From Iodidimonas muriae (GTDB lineage Bacteria; Pseudomonadota; Alphaproteobacteria; Sphingomonadales; Rhodothalassiaceae), in assembly GCF_014647255.1 (NCBI RefSeq), contig NZ_BMOV01000002.1, positions 62,001 to 126,000 on the forward strand: 64,000 bases of DNA. The letters are read 5' to 3'. Both the position numbers and the translations under genes were made by a program. The notes under the pieces are model-generated. The model saw only the letters and a list, made by a program, of their open reading frames with translations. It searched no databases and was not told the DNA's origin. Positions 16,009-26,057 of this stretch are shown one piece after another (the first letter of the stretch is position 1; the number at the start of each line of letters is the position of its first letter).

Positions 16009-17937
16009 ATGTCTCTTCAAACAACGCCGGAGCGGATGCAGGCGGCGGACCTTGATGGCATCGGCCTTGATGACGCAGACAAAGCCCTCTTTGCGCTAAG
16101 AAAACAGATCTTTGGCCCTGATGCCGATGCGGCCCTGAAAGCGCTTTACGGCCACCGGGCCGATTTTCAGGATTGGTTGGCGCGGTTTTACGACATTGCA
16201 GCCCAAGGCCTTGCCAATCGCTCGGCCGAATTGCGGGAACTGGATGCCAAGCGGGTTTATACCCCTGATTGGTTTCAAAAGCCCCATATGCTGGGCTATT
16301 CCGCCTATGCGGACCGGTTTGGCGGCACCTTGGACGGGGTGCGCCAGCGCCTTTCCTATTTAAGCGATCTGGGCGTCACCTATCTCCATTTGATGCCTGT
16401 CACCTGCCCACGGGAAGGGGAAAGTGACGGCGGCTATGCGGTGGCCGATTATGAACGCATCGATCCCCGCCTTGGCACCATGCAGGATCTTGAAGCGCTG
16501 GCCAGCGCCTGCCGCAAGCACGGCATCAGTCTTGTCAGCGATCTGGCGCTCAACCACACCGCCGATACCCATGAATGGGCACAGGCCGCCCGCGCCGGCG
16601 ATCCGGTTTATCAAGGCTATTATCATTGCTTCCCCGACCGCCAAGTCCCTGATCAGTATGAACAAACGCTGGAGGATGTGTTTCCCGCCAGTGCGCCGGG
16701 CAACTTCACCCATATCGCCGAAATGGATCAGTGGGTCTGGACCACATTCTATCCCTATCAATGGGATCTGAACTATGCCAATCCGGCCGTCTTTGGTGAA
16801 ATATTGCGTATCATGCTGGTTCTGGCCAATCGCGGGGTCGAGGTCTTGCGCCTTGATTCCGTGGCCTTCATGTGGAAACGCCTGGGCACGGATTGTCGCA
16901 ATCAGCCTCAGGTCCATCATTTGTTGCGCGCCTTTCGCGCCCTGACCCGCATAGCCGCTCCGGCTTTGGCTTTAAAGGCAGAAGCCATTGTGGCGCCAGA
17001 ACATCTCACCGCCTATCTGGGCGAAGGCAAATATGCGGGCGAAGAATGTCATTTGGGCTATCATAATACCTTGATGGTGCTGTTGTGGTCGGCCTTGGCG
17101 GAAGGACGCGCCGAACGGCTGACAGAGATGCTGCGGCGGATGCCTGCCCCCCCCGCCAATACAAGCTGGATCACCTATATCCGCTGCCATGATGATATTG
17201 GCTGGCCGGTTCTGGATGTGGACCGCGAGGCCCAAGGCCCAAGCGACCATGTGCGGTTTTTATCAGATTTCTATGCGGGTCGGGTCGCGGGCGGCTTTGC
17301 GCGCGGACAATCTTTTCAAACCGGCGACGACCGCGCCGTTCATGGCAGTTCGGGGATGCTGGCCTCTTTGGCGGGGCTGGAAGCCGCCCTTCAAGAGAGC
17401 GATGAAACCGCGATCGATCTGGCCTTGGCGCGTATTCGGCTTTTATACAGCATTATCTTCGCCTTTGGCGGCATTCCGCTTTTGTATATGGGCGACGAAT
17501 TGGGGATGCTCAATGATTACAGCTATGAAACCGACCCTTTGAAGGCGATAGACAGCCGTTGGCTGCACCGCCCCGATATGGACTGGAAAACCGCCGAAAT
17601 GCGCCATGACAGCGGCAGCATCGCAGGGCGGGTTTACGACATGACACGCACTTTGATTGCCTGTCGGGCGGATTTTCCAGCCTTGCATGGGGATACACCA
17701 TCGCGGCCTTTGTCTGGCGACAATCCCCATATATTCATGATGCGGCGATCCGGCGCCCGCGGGCGGCTTCTTTTGCTGGCCAATTTCGCGCCCAACCCAC
17801 AATCTGTTACCATCAAGGCCATAAACGCCGCACGCTTTCGCTTTCCCTTGCAAGACCGCCTGACCGGGCAGACCTATGAGGGAAGCGGAGATCTTGTGCT
17901 TGGCCCTTATGACACGGTCTGGCTTGAGGAGGTCTGA
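16009..17937 (+). CDS. Amylosucrase / sucrose hydrolase, GH13 subfamily 4 type
   Basis: This 642-residue alpha-amylase-superfamily enzyme has amylosucrase length and layout. The predicted nucleophile is Asp283 in LRLDSVAFMWKRLGT, the acid/base is Glu325 in KAEAIVAP, and the His394-Asp395 pair lies in IRCHDDIGW. These positions nearly coincide with those of Neisseria amylosucrase. GH13_4 enzymes either build alpha-glucan from sucrose while releasing fructose or simply hydrolyse sucrose. The two cannot be separated here. No signal peptide is seen, so sucrose must reach the cytoplasm. ATGs at 15952 and 15994 are upstream alternatives. The stop is 1 bp from the fructokinase start. Confidence 0.9.
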   Translation: MSLQTTPERMQAADLDGIGLDDADKALFALRKQIFGPDADAALKALYGHRADFQDWLARFYDIAAQGLANRSAELRELDAKRVYTPDWFQKPHMLGYSAYADRFGGTLDGVRQRLSYLSDLGVTYLHLMPVTCPREGESDGGYAVADYERIDPRLGTMQDLEALASACRKHGISLVSDLALNHTADTHEWAQAARAGDPVYQGYYHCFPDRQVPDQYEQTLEDVFPASAPGNFTHIAEMDQWVWTTFYPYQWDLNYANPAVFGEILRIMLVLANRGVEVLRLDSVAFMWKRLGTDCRNQPQVHHLLRAFRALTRIAAPALALKAEAIVAPEHLTAYLGEGKYAGEECHLGYHNTLMVLLWSALAEGRAERLTEMLRRMPAPPANTSWITYIRCHDDIGWPVLDVDREAQGPSDHVRFLSDFYAGRVAGGFARGQSFQTGDDRAVHGSSGMLASLAGLEAALQESDETAIDLALARIRLLYSIIFAFGGIPLLYMGDELGMLNDYSYETDPLKAIDSRWLHRPDMDWKTAEMRHDSGSIAGRVYDMTRTLIACRADFPALHGDTPSRPLSGDNPHIFMMRRSGARGRLLLLANFAPNPQSVTIKAINAARFRFPLQDRLTGQTYEGSGDLVLGPYDTVWLEEV

Positions 17938-17938
17938 C

Positions 17939-18841
17939 ATGACACAGCCAGCGCTTTTGGGTGGCATAGAAGCAGGCGGCACAAAAACCATCTGCCTGAT
18001 CGGCACCGGACCGGATGATATCCGCGCCCAGATACAGATGCCCACCCGCACAGCGGATGAAACTATCCCCGATATTGTGGCATTTTTCCGCGAACGCAGC
18101 GCAGAATTGGGGCCGGTCGCCCGCGTGGGGCTGGCCAGCTTTGGCCCCATTGACCGCGATCCCCTCTCTGCCACTTGGGGGCATGTGCTGACAACGCCCA
18201 AAACCGGATGGGCAGGCACGGATTTTGCCGGTGCGGTGGCGCGGGCGCTGGATGTGCCGGTGACATTCGATACCGATGTGAACGGGGCCGCATTGGCGGA
18301 AGGGCTGTGGGGCGCGGCGCAAGATGTGGCCGATTATGCCTATCTGACCGTGGGCACCGGCATTGGCGGCGGCATTGTTGCCAATAACCAGCTTGTGCAT
18401 GGCGCCATGCATCCCGAACTTGGCCATATGGCGGTGCCCCGCGATCCAGAAACCGATCCTTTTGAAGGCCATTGCCCCTTTCACGGCGATTGTTTGGAAG
18501 GATTGGCCTCCGGCCCGGCCATAGAAGCACGCTGGGGCCATCCGGCCTATGACCTGTCGGCGGATCATCCGGCATGGGCCATGGAGGCGCAGTATTTATC
18601 TGTGCTGGCGGCCAATTTGATCCTGATGCTTTCCACACGGCGCATCTTGTTTGGCGGTGGCGTGATGGCGCGCAACAGCCTGTTTGCCGCCCTGCGCGCC
18701 CAAACGAAAGAGCGGCTCAAGGGCTATCTGACGGTTTCGCCCTTTGATGGCGATTTGACGGATGTGATCATGCCACCCGGCCTTGGCAAACGTGCCGGCC
18801 CTTTGGGTGCATTGGCGCTGGCGATAAAAGCAAACGCCTAA
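17939..18841 (+). CDS. Fructokinase, ROK family
   Basis: The 300-residue ROK-family sugar kinase starts at the ATG behind a strong GAGGAGG. GGIEAGGTKTICLIG is the N-terminal phosphate-binding motif. TVGTGIGGGIV and HPELGHMAV follow, and the Cys/His zinc-type segment CPFHGDCLEGLASGPA is characteristic of ROK fructokinases. It would phosphorylate the fructose released by the upstream amylosucrase-type enzyme, giving fructose 6-phosphate that enters the Entner-Doudoroff route after isomerisation. Only 1 bp separates the two genes, indicating tight coupling. Confidence 0.9.
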   Translation: MTQPALLGGIEAGGTKTICLIGTGPDDIRAQIQMPTRTADETIPDIVAFFRERSAELGPVARVGLASFGPIDRDPLSATWGHVLTTPKTGWAGTDFAGAVARALDVPVTFDTDVNGAALAEGLWGAAQDVADYAYLTVGTGIGGGIVANNQLVHGAMHPELGHMAVPRDPETDPFEGHCPFHGDCLEGLASGPAIEARWGHPAYDLSADHPAWAMEAQYLSVLAANLILMLSTRRILFGGGVMARNSLFAALRAQTKERLKGYLTVSPFDGDLTDVIMPPGLGKRAGPLGALALAIKANA

Positions 18842-18924
18842 AACAAGCACGCCGGTTTTGGTGGGAGAGGCATGGACCATAAGCAGATATAGTCTGGCTT
18901 GGTTCCACCTTAAAAGGCACCCCC

Positions 18925-20283
18925 ATGGCCAACACGGCACCAGATGTGCAGCATCCCTTGAACGCCGGCAGATTGGATCATATCCCCGGTGAAAATGGCT
19001 GGCCGGTCATCGGCAACAGCCTGGAAGACCTGCGCGATCCCCGGGCCTATACCCGCCGCATGCTGGATCGCTATGGCCCTGTTTATCGCCATAAACTTTT
19101 CTTCCATGAACAAGTGAGCATGATCGGCCCCGAGGCCAACGAGTTCTTTTTGCTCGACCGTGAACAGGCCCTGTCTTCGGAGCAGGGCTGGATGCCGTTC
19201 TTGAAAGATCTGTTTCCGCGCGGCCTGATGTTGTTGGATTTCGACGAACATCGCGCCCATCGCAAGATCATGACCGTGGCCTTTAAAACACCGGCCATGA
19301 AGCATTATTGTGAACGGCTGAATCTGGGGGTGCCCGCACGCATTGGCGCATGGGGACAGGCCGGGCGGTTCCGTTTTTATGATGCCATCAAGGCGCTGAC
19401 ACTGGATATGGCCACCGATGCCTTTCTTGGCATGAAGCCCGGCGGGCAATCGGCCAAGGTGAACACCGCCTTATCGGATATGGTGGCGGCATCGGTGGCC
19501 CTGTTCCGCTATCCTTTGCCCGGCACGCTTTATGGCCGGGGTGTTGCGGGACGGCGGTTTATGATCGCCTTTCTGGGAGACTTGATCGCCAAGCGGCGGG
19601 GCGGTGCGGGCCGCGATACCTTTAGCCTGCTATGCAATGCAAAGGATGAAGACGGCAACAGCTTCACCGATCAACAAATCATCGACCATATGAATTTCCT
19701 GTGGATGGCCGCCCATGACACCATCACCTCATCGGTGACCACCCTTGTTTATGAATTGGGCCGCAATCGGGACTGGCAGGAAAAACTGGCCGCTGAATGT
19801 GACACCATCGGGGGAGAGCATTTGGATTATGGCGATCTCGGCCGGTTGGAGCTGGTGGATTATGCCTTCAAGGAAGCCATGCGGTTGAATGCTCCGGTGC
19901 CTGCCTTGCCGCGGATGACGGTGCGCGATACCGAATTTGGCGGCTATGCCTTACCCAAGGGAACATTGGTGGGGATTTCCCCCACCTTTGTCCATCGCAT
20001 GCCTGAACTGTGGCCAGAGCCGAACCGCTTCGATCCCATGCGCTTTTCCCAGGAAGGCGGCGTGCGAGACCGTCATAAATATGCGTGGGTTCCCTTTGGC
20101 GGCGGGGCGCATATGTGTCTGGGGCTGCATTTTGCCACCATGCAGGCAAAAATCATTCTGTTTCATCTGCTGCGGCATTGGCGGATTGAATTGGACAGAC
20201 CCGATTATGAAGCGCATTTCCAGATCATGCCATTGACCAAGCCAAAATGCGGCCTGCCCGTGCGGCTGGTGCGGCGGTCATAG
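18925..20283 (+). CDS. Cytochrome P450, CYP120/CYP26-like
   Basis: The 452-residue monooxygenase carries the heme-ligand motif FGGGAHMCLGLHFA with Cys at about residue 398. The I-helix oxygen-binding segment is WMAAHDTITSS, and the K-helix motif is FKEAMRL near 318. FGGGAHxCLG is typical of the CYP26/CYP120-like group, which hydroxylates retinoids or other isoprenoids. CYP153 alkane hydroxylases differ at this motif. No ferredoxin or reductase gene is adjacent, so electrons must come from elsewhere. A GMC oxidoreductase starts 37 bp downstream, suggesting a hydroxylation-then-oxidation pair. AAAGG precedes the ATG. Confidence 0.9.
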   Translation: MANTAPDVQHPLNAGRLDHIPGENGWPVIGNSLEDLRDPRAYTRRMLDRYGPVYRHKLFFHEQVSMIGPEANEFFLLDREQALSSEQGWMPFLKDLFPRGLMLLDFDEHRAHRKIMTVAFKTPAMKHYCERLNLGVPARIGAWGQAGRFRFYDAIKALTLDMATDAFLGMKPGGQSAKVNTALSDMVAASVALFRYPLPGTLYGRGVAGRRFMIAFLGDLIAKRRGGAGRDTFSLLCNAKDEDGNSFTDQQIIDHMNFLWMAAHDTITSSVTTLVYELGRNRDWQEKLAAECDTIGGEHLDYGDLGRLELVDYAFKEAMRLNAPVPALPRMTVRDTEFGGYALPKGTLVGISPTFVHRMPELWPEPNRFDPMRFSQEGGVRDRHKYAWVPFGGGAHMCLGLHFATMQAKIILFHLLRHWRIELDRPDYEAHFQIMPLTKPKCGLPVRLVRRS

Positions 20284-20320
20284 GGCCTGAGAACTTCAGG
20301 ATAACGGGGAAGGAGGGGAG

Positions 20321-21982
20321 ATGGAGGCGTTTGATTTCATCATTGTGGGTGCGGGATCGGCGGGGTGCGTGCTGGCCAATCGGCTGAGCGAAAATCCGGA
20401 CCACCGCGTCTTGCTGCTGGAGGCCGGACCAAAAGACAGCAATCCCTTCATCCATATGCCTTTGGGCTATGCCATGACGCTAAAGTCCACCACCCTCAAT
20501 TGGCAATTTCCCACGCTTCCAGATCCCCATACCCACAACCGCATCCATAAATGGCCGCGCGGTAAGGCGCTGGGCGGGTCATCATCCATCAATGCCATGA
20601 TCTATATTCGCGGCAATCCCGGTGATTATGATGGCTGGCAACAAATGGGCTGTACCGGCTGGGGAGCATCGGACGTGCTGCCCTATTTCATGCGGTCGGA
20701 AGATTATCAGCATGGCCAACAACCGGGACATGGCGTTGGCGGGCCGTTACCGGTGCGGGAACCCGCCTATGTCCATCCCATGTCAAAGAAACTGATGGAC
20801 GCCTGCGCCCAGTTCGGCCTGCCCAAGCGCCATGATCTCAATATCGGTGTGCAAGAAGGGGTGGGCCTGTGCCAGTTCACCATTGATCGCGGCGCGCGGA
20901 TGTCCACGGCACGGACATTTTTACGCCAGGCAGCCCATCGCCCCAATCTGGACATTCGCACCGAAGCGCTGGCCCATAACATACTATTCGAGGGAAAACG
21001 CGCCTGCGGTATTCGCTATCAGCATGCCGGAAAAATCGTGGATGTTGCGGCCCGGCAAGAGGTGATTTTGTCCGGCGGCACGGTCAATTCCCCGCATCTG
21101 TTGGAACTTTCCGGCATTGGCGATGCGGCACGGTTGAACGCCATCGGCATCTCCCCCTTGGTGGATCTGCCCGGCGTGGGCGAGAATTTGCAAGACCATT
21201 ATAATGCGGCGCTAAGCTGGCAGTTTAAAGCGGGAACCCCTTCCATCAATGCCATGGCACGGGGCTTGCCGCTTTTGGGATCGCTGATGCGCTATCTGTT
21301 GCGGCGTGACGGGATGATGTCGGTGGGGCCGGCCCATGTCACCGCTTTTGCCCATACACGCCCCGGCCTGAAAAGCCCCGATATCCAGTTCCACGCCACC
21401 CCTGCCACCCTGGATGGGGACGCCTATGCGCAAAACGAGCTGGTTTTCCACAAAGAACCGGGGCTCACTTTGGGGGCCTGTGTGCTGCGTCCGGAAAGCC
21501 GCGGCTCCATCCATGCCAAAAACGCCGATCCGCAGGCTTATCCCGAAATCACCGCCAATTATCTGGAAACGCAAACGGATCAGGAAACCATGGTGGACGC
21601 CTTGAAACAAACGCGCGAGATCATGGCCCAACCCGCAATCGCACCCTTTGTGGAAAAAGAACGCGACCCCGGCGCAGCGGCACAAAATGATGCCGATTTG
21701 CTGGCCTTCGCCCGCGAAACGGGCACCACCATTTTTCATCCTGTGGGCACCTGTGCCATGGGGCCTGCCGATGACAAGCGCGCGGTTTTAACACCGGATC
21801 TGAAGGTCAAGGGCGTTCAGGGCCTAAGGGTGGCCGATGCCTCCATAATGCCGCGCCTTGTTTCGGGAAATACCAATGCACCGGCCATCATGATCGGCGA
21901 AAAAGCCGCAGACCTGATTTTGGGAAAAGCCCCACCGGCGGCAGTTGCATGGCCCTGCCATGGGGAGCAGCCCTCCGGTTGA
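20321..21982 (+). CDS. GMC-family FAD-dependent alcohol dehydrogenase (choline dehydrogenase/AlkJ-like)
   Basis: The 553-residue flavoprotein has the FAD-binding GAGSAG loop at residues 10-15 and the GMC signatures WPRGKALGGSSSINAM and SGGTVNSPHLLELSGIG. The catalytic His is about residue 473 in FHPVGTCAMG, with the partner Asn region SGNTNAPAIMIGEKAADLI. Such enzymes oxidise primary alcohols to aldehydes and pass electrons to the respiratory chain. It is probably co-transcribed with the preceding P450 and would oxidise its hydroxylated product. A GGAGGGGAG-type ribosome-binding site precedes the ATG. Confidence 0.92.
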   Translation: MEAFDFIIVGAGSAGCVLANRLSENPDHRVLLLEAGPKDSNPFIHMPLGYAMTLKSTTLNWQFPTLPDPHTHNRIHKWPRGKALGGSSSINAMIYIRGNPGDYDGWQQMGCTGWGASDVLPYFMRSEDYQHGQQPGHGVGGPLPVREPAYVHPMSKKLMDACAQFGLPKRHDLNIGVQEGVGLCQFTIDRGARMSTARTFLRQAAHRPNLDIRTEALAHNILFEGKRACGIRYQHAGKIVDVAARQEVILSGGTVNSPHLLELSGIGDAARLNAIGISPLVDLPGVGENLQDHYNAALSWQFKAGTPSINAMARGLPLLGSLMRYLLRRDGMMSVGPAHVTAFAHTRPGLKSPDIQFHATPATLDGDAYAQNELVFHKEPGLTLGACVLRPESRGSIHAKNADPQAYPEITANYLETQTDQETMVDALKQTREIMAQPAIAPFVEKERDPGAAAQNDADLLAFARETGTTIFHPVGTCAMGPADDKRAVLTPDLKVKGVQGLRVADASIMPRLVSGNTNAPAIMIGEKAADLILGKAPPAAVAWPCHGEQPSG

Positions 21983-22105
21983 GCAAGGCATCGACCGAAA
22001 AGGGGCTTTTTTTGCCACTTGCATTGACTTTTAAGGCCGAAACCCTGACGTTCAGGCGGTGAACTACGCAACTCTACACGCAAAAGAAGTCCTAGGAGAG
22101 AGATT

Positions 22106-22537
22106 TTGTCCACGGCAAGCACGGGTGACACCGTCAAGGTCCATTATACCGGTACGCTCGACAGCGGCCAACAATTCGACAGTTCGCATGACCGCGAGCC
22201 CATTTCCTTTGAACTCGGCAAGCGGCAGGTGATTGTCGGTTTTGAAACCGCAATTGAGGGCATGGCTCCGGGCGAGACAAAACAGGTGAAAATTCCCGCC
22301 GACGAGGCCTATGGCCAGCGCCGTGATGATCTTGTTTTCGCCGTGCCGCCCGATCAGTTCCCTGCGGAAATGAAAGCCGAAGAAGGCATGCGGGTCACCG
22401 GCACAACACAGCAGGGCCAGCAAGTTGAAATGATGATCGTCAAAGTGACGGAAGAAACCATCACTTTGGATGCCAATCATCCGCTTGCCGGTCATGATCT
22501 GACATTCGATCTGGAACTTGTTGAAATTGTTGGATAA
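22106..22537 (+). CDS. FKBP-type peptidyl-prolyl isomerase, SlyD-like
   Basis: The 143-residue protein starts at a TTG with AGGAGAG five bases upstream. No ATG is available in the right place. VKVHYTGTLDSGQQFDSS and a C-terminal FDLELVEI strand form the FKBP domain. An insert-in-flap domain (about 70-125) carries the EAYGQRRDDLVFAVPPDQFP segment of SlyD-type chaperone-isomerases. It lacks the His/Cys-rich metal tail of enterobacterial SlyD. It assists prolyl isomerisation during folding in the cytoplasm. It is followed by a strong terminator and is probably monocistronic. Confidence 0.92.
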   Translation: MSTASTGDTVKVHYTGTLDSGQQFDSSHDREPISFELGKRQVIVGFETAIEGMAPGETKQVKIPADEAYGQRRDDLVFAVPPDQFPAEMKAEEGMRVTGTTQQGQQVEMMIVKVTEETITLDANHPLAGHDLTFDLELVEIVG

Positions 22538-22560
22538 GTCCAAACTTTAACAACAAGAAA

Positions 22561-22593
22561 ACCCGGCAGGTTCTGTTCCTGCCGGGTTTTTTT
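22561..22593 (+). terminator. Strong intrinsic terminator after the FKBP gene
   Basis: ACCCGGCAGG (22561-22570) pairs with CCTGCCGGGT (22578-22587) around a 7-nt loop, followed by a run of seven Ts. Confidence 0.92.
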
Positions 22594-22718
22594 ATGGGCA
22601 AGGTCCGCCCCGTATCCAAATTGTTTTCACAGGTTCCCGGCTTTGGTTTGATGTCATAAGACATCAGAAAAGCTTGGGACGATGGATGCCGGGCGAATCG
22701 GTTCCTTATCCCTGTTTT

Positions 22719-24158
22719 TTAATTCTGCGTCCCCGCCTGTTCGGGCGCATCCGCTTGTGGGCGGAACTCCACATCCAGATTGGCGGCCAACCACGCAAAC
22801 ACCGCATAAGCAGCGATATTTTGCTGAATATCGGCAAGATCGATTTTATCGAAGGTGTCGTTTGCCGTGTGGTGCAGATCGAAATAATCGGTCCCATCCT
22901 GATAAAGCGCGGCCACCGGAACACCAGCCATACGCAACGGAATCACATCAGGGCCGCCCCCCGCATCATTGGCACCGCGCCCGATCCCCAAAGGCCGCAA
23001 TTGGCGATGAATGGCATTGGTAAAGGGCAGGTCTTCTTCACCCACACGGGTGCGGAAATCCCAGACCCTACCGGCTCCGAAATCGGATTCGGCGGCAATC
23101 ACATGATCGGCCAATTCGTCCTTATGCGCTTCGGCATAGGCCCTTGCGCCCAAAAGACCCACTTCTTCGGCCCCCCACAGCACAAGACGAATGGTGCGCT
23201 TGGGAGCAAAACCGCTGTCTTTGATCAGCTTTAAAGCGGCCGTGGTAATGCCAACGCCGGCACCATCATCCACAGCGCCGGTGCCCAGATCCCAGCTATC
23301 CAGATGGCCACCGATCACAATGATTTTTTCCGGCTGCTCGGTGCCTTTGATCTCGGCAATCACATTGCCCGATTGCACCGGTCCAAGGGCTTTGGGGGTC
23401 AGGGTCATATGCACCTGTGCGGTGCCGCGCTCCAACAGTCGGGCCAATTGATCCGCATCGGGATTGGACAAGGCGGCGGCAGGAATTTTCGCAATGCCGT
23501 CCTTATAGCGTGTGCCGCCGGTATGGGGAAAACGGTGGCTATCGGTGCCCACCGAACGGATCAGAACCCCCACGGCACCCTTTTGGGCCGCAACGGATGG
23601 TGAATTGCCGCGAATATAGTTGGTGTTGCCATAGCCCGAACCATCTTGCGAGCGATAAAGCTTCAGATCAACAAACGCGATCTTGCCATCAAGGCTGCCT
23701 TTTGGAGCGGCTTCCAGTTCATAAAGATCGGTAAAGCGCACCACTTGCGCTGTGATGCCGTCTTCCGGTGTGGCCACAGATCCGCCCAGAGCGGTGATAT
23801 GCAAGGGCTGGACCGCCTCGCCCACAATTCTGGCCGTTTCCACGCCACGCGCCCAGCCATCCATGGTGAACGGTTCGATGCGGGCCGTTTCAAAGCCCAG
23901 ATCCTTTAGCGTCTTCAGCGCCCATTGGCGGGCCGCGGCTTCCCGGTCACTGCCCGCAAGGCGCGGTCCGATCTCTGTGGTCAGCCCCTCGATCAGCTTA
24001 TATCCTTGCTGGTCTGAAAGCCCTTTGGCCCGCAGCTTTGCCGCCTGTTCAACGAGGGCCGGATCAAGCGTGGCAACGGATGACGTTTGCGCCCCCGTGG
24101 GGGTGGTCGCAATGGCGGTGGATAGCACAAGGCATGCGCCCAGGATCATGCGCTTCAT
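22719..24158 (-). CDS. Exported M28-family metallopeptidase (carboxypeptidase Q-like)
   Basis: This 479-residue protein has a signal peptide (about 1-23, ending TGAQ). A PA-type insert covers about residues 130-250 and an M28 zinc catalytic domain follows from about 265. Ligand segments are GGHLDSWD, VDDGAGV, WGAEEVGLLG and, near the end, DLHHTANDTFDKID. The whole resembles plasma glutamate carboxypeptidase/carboxypeptidase Q. It should release amino acids from peptides in the periplasm or outside the cell. A GGAGA site lies just upstream of the ATG. It is convergent with the FKBP gene and divergent from ettA. Confidence 0.92.
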   Translation of the reverse strand: MKRMILGACLVLSTAIATTPTGAQTSSVATLDPALVEQAAKLRAKGLSDQQGYKLIEGLTTEIGPRLAGSDREAAARQWALKTLKDLGFETARIEPFTMDGWARGVETARIVGEAVQPLHITALGGSVATPEDGITAQVVRFTDLYELEAAPKGSLDGKIAFVDLKLYRSQDGSGYGNTNYIRGNSPSVAAQKGAVGVLIRSVGTDSHRFPHTGGTRYKDGIAKIPAAALSNPDADQLARLLERGTAQVHMTLTPKALGPVQSGNVIAEIKGTEQPEKIIVIGGHLDSWDLGTGAVDDGAGVGITTAALKLIKDSGFAPKRTIRLVLWGAEEVGLLGARAYAEAHKDELADHVIAAESDFGAGRVWDFRTRVGEEDLPFTNAIHRQLRPLGIGRGANDAGGGPDVIPLRMAGVPVAALYQDGTDYFDLHHTANDTFDKIDLADIQQNIAAYAVFAWLAANLDVEFRPQADAPEQAGTQN

Positions 24159-24302
24159 CGCATGCGTCTCCTTTTTATTCCAATCAAAGGCCAGACGTTA
24201 ACCGCCTTCCGGGTTATCTCCAAGCCTGCCGATTGCGTGAAACCGGCGAGTGCGGTATGGAGCGCGTGAAATTCTTGTCGTTTGAAAGGTTCGGTGTACG
24301 TC

Positions 24303-25955
24303 ATGGTTCAGTATGTTTTCCACATGCAAGGCCTCAACAAACAATATCCGGGGGGGCGTCATGTCCTGAAGGATATTCATCTCAATTTCCTTCCCGGTGT
24401 GAAAATTGCCGTGATCGGCGTCAATGGCTCGGGGAAATCCACCCTGATGCGGATCATGTCCGGTATCGACAAGGACTTCACCGGCGAGGCCTGGGCCGCA
24501 GAGGGCATCCGTACCGGCTATCTAAGCCAGGAACCCTATCTGGACCCGGAAAAGGATGTTTTGGGCAATGTGCGGGACGGTGTGGCCGCGCAGCAGGCCA
24601 TCCTTGATCGCTATAACGAGATTTTGGCGGATTATTCCGACGAGGTGGCCGATGAAATGGCCCGCCTGCAAGACGAGATCGACGCCAATAATCTGTGGGA
24701 ACTGGACAATCAGGTCGACATTGCCATGGACGCCCTACGCTGTCCGGCCGGTGATGCCGATGTCACCACATTGTCCGGCGGAGAGCGTCGCCGGGTGGCT
24801 TTGTGCCGCCTGTTGCTGGAAAAACCCGATCTTTTGATGCTGGATGAACCGACCAACCATCTGGATGCCGAATCGGTGGCGTGGCTTGAGCGCTTCTTGC
24901 AAGAATATAAAGGCACCGTGGTTCTGGTGACCCATGATCGCTATTTCCTCGATAATGTGGTGGGCTGGGTTTTGGAACTGGATCGCGGCCACGGTATTCC
25001 CTTTGAGGGCAATTACTCGCAATGGCTGGAAGCCAAACAAAAACGTCTCTCCCAGGAAGAGCGCAAGGAAGAAGCCAAGGAAAAGGCACTGGCGCGGGAA
25101 CTGGAATGGATCAGATCCAGCCCCAAGGCGCGGCAGGCAAAATCCAAGGCGCGTATCCGGGCCTATGATGAAATGCTGCAAGAACAGCAGGAAAAGCTGT
25201 CGGGCACCGCGCAAATCAAAATGCAACCTCCCGGCCGTTTGGGCGGCAAGGTGATCGAATTCGAAGGTGTCTCCAAAGCATTTGGCGATCGCCTGCTTTA
25301 TGAAAATCTCACATTCTCCCTGCCACCGGGCGGCATTGTCGGGGTCATCGGCCCCAATGGTGCCGGGAAAACCACCTTGTTCAAGTTGATCACCGGCGAA
25401 GAAACCCCCGATGCCGGCGGCATCACCATCGGTGAAACGGTGAAACTGGGCTATGTGGACCAAAGCCGCGATGCTTTGGACGACAACAAAACTGTTTGGG
25501 AAGAAGTGTCTGGCGGCGACGATGTGTTCTATTTCGGCAAGACCGAGATCGCCACACGCTCTTATGTGGGGGCCTTCAACTTCAAGGGGTCGGACCAGCA
25601 AAAGAAAGTGGGGCTCCTGTCAGGCGGGGAACGCAACCGCGTCCATCTGGCAAAGATGCTGCGCAAGGGCGGCAATGTGTTGCTTTTGGATGAACCCACC
25701 AACGATCTGGATGTGGAAACCCTGCGGGCTTTGGAAGAAGCCTTGGAAAACTTCGCCGGATGCGCCGTGGTGATCAGCCATGATCGCTTCTTCCTTGACC
25801 GATTGGCCACCCATATCCTCGCCTTTGAAGGCGACAGCCATGTGGAATGGTTCGAAGGCAATTTCCAGGCCTATGAAGCGGATCGCAAGCGCCGTCTTGG
25901 TGATGATGCCAACACACCGCACCGCTTGAAATTCAAGAAATTCGACCGCTCCTGA
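24303..25955 (+). CDS. ettA: Energy-dependent translational throttle protein (ABC-F ATPase)
   Basis: The 550-residue protein has two ABC ATPase domains joined by a charged linker (about 240-300, rich in Lys/Glu/Arg). Walker A motifs are GVNGSGKST and GPNGAGKTT. Signature motifs are [11 protein letters not shown] and [11 protein letters not shown], and Walker B motifs are [12 protein letters not shown] and [11 protein letters not shown]. The N terminus ([13 protein letters not shown]) and the C terminus match EttA, which binds the ribosomal E site and gates early elongation according to ATP/ADP ratio. The ATG at 24303 is chosen over an in-frame TTG at 24282. Confidence 0.95.
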   Translation: MVQYVFHMQGLNKQYPGGRHVLKDIHLNFLPGVKIAVIGVNGSGKSTLMRIMSGIDKDFTGEAWAAEGIRTGYLSQEPYLDPEKDVLGNVRDGVAAQQAILDRYNEILADYSDEVADEMARLQDEIDANNLWELDNQVDIAMDALRCPAGDADVTTLSGGERRRVALCRLLLEKPDLLMLDEPTNHLDAESVAWLERFLQEYKGTVVLVTHDRYFLDNVVGWVLELDRGHGIPFEGNYSQWLEAKQKRLSQEERKEEAKEKALARELEWIRSSPKARQAKSKARIRAYDEMLQEQQEKLSGTAQIKMQPPGRLGGKVIEFEGVSKAFGDRLLYENLTFSLPPGGIVGVIGPNGAGKTTLFKLITGEETPDAGGITIGETVKLGYVDQSRDALDDNKTVWEEVSGGDDVFYFGKTEIATRSYVGAFNFKGSDQQKKVGLLSGGERNRVHLAKMLRKGGNVLLLDEPTNDLDVETLRALEEALENFAGCAVVISHDRFFLDRLATHILAFEGDSHVEWFEGNFQAYEADRKRRLGDDANTPHRLKFKKFDRS

Positions 25956-25981
25956 AGCGGCCCGAACACTGCGAAAACAAG

Positions 25982-26010
25982 AATGCCGGGTGCTTGTCGC
26001 CCGGCATTTT
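25982..26010 (+). terminator. Intrinsic terminator after ettA
   Basis: AATGCCGGG (25982-25990) pairs with CCCGGCATT (26000-26008), followed by TTTTC. Confidence 0.8.
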
Positions 26011-26057
26011 CACATGGAAAGAAAAAACCGGCAGGAGAGCGCATTAAAAACACATCT

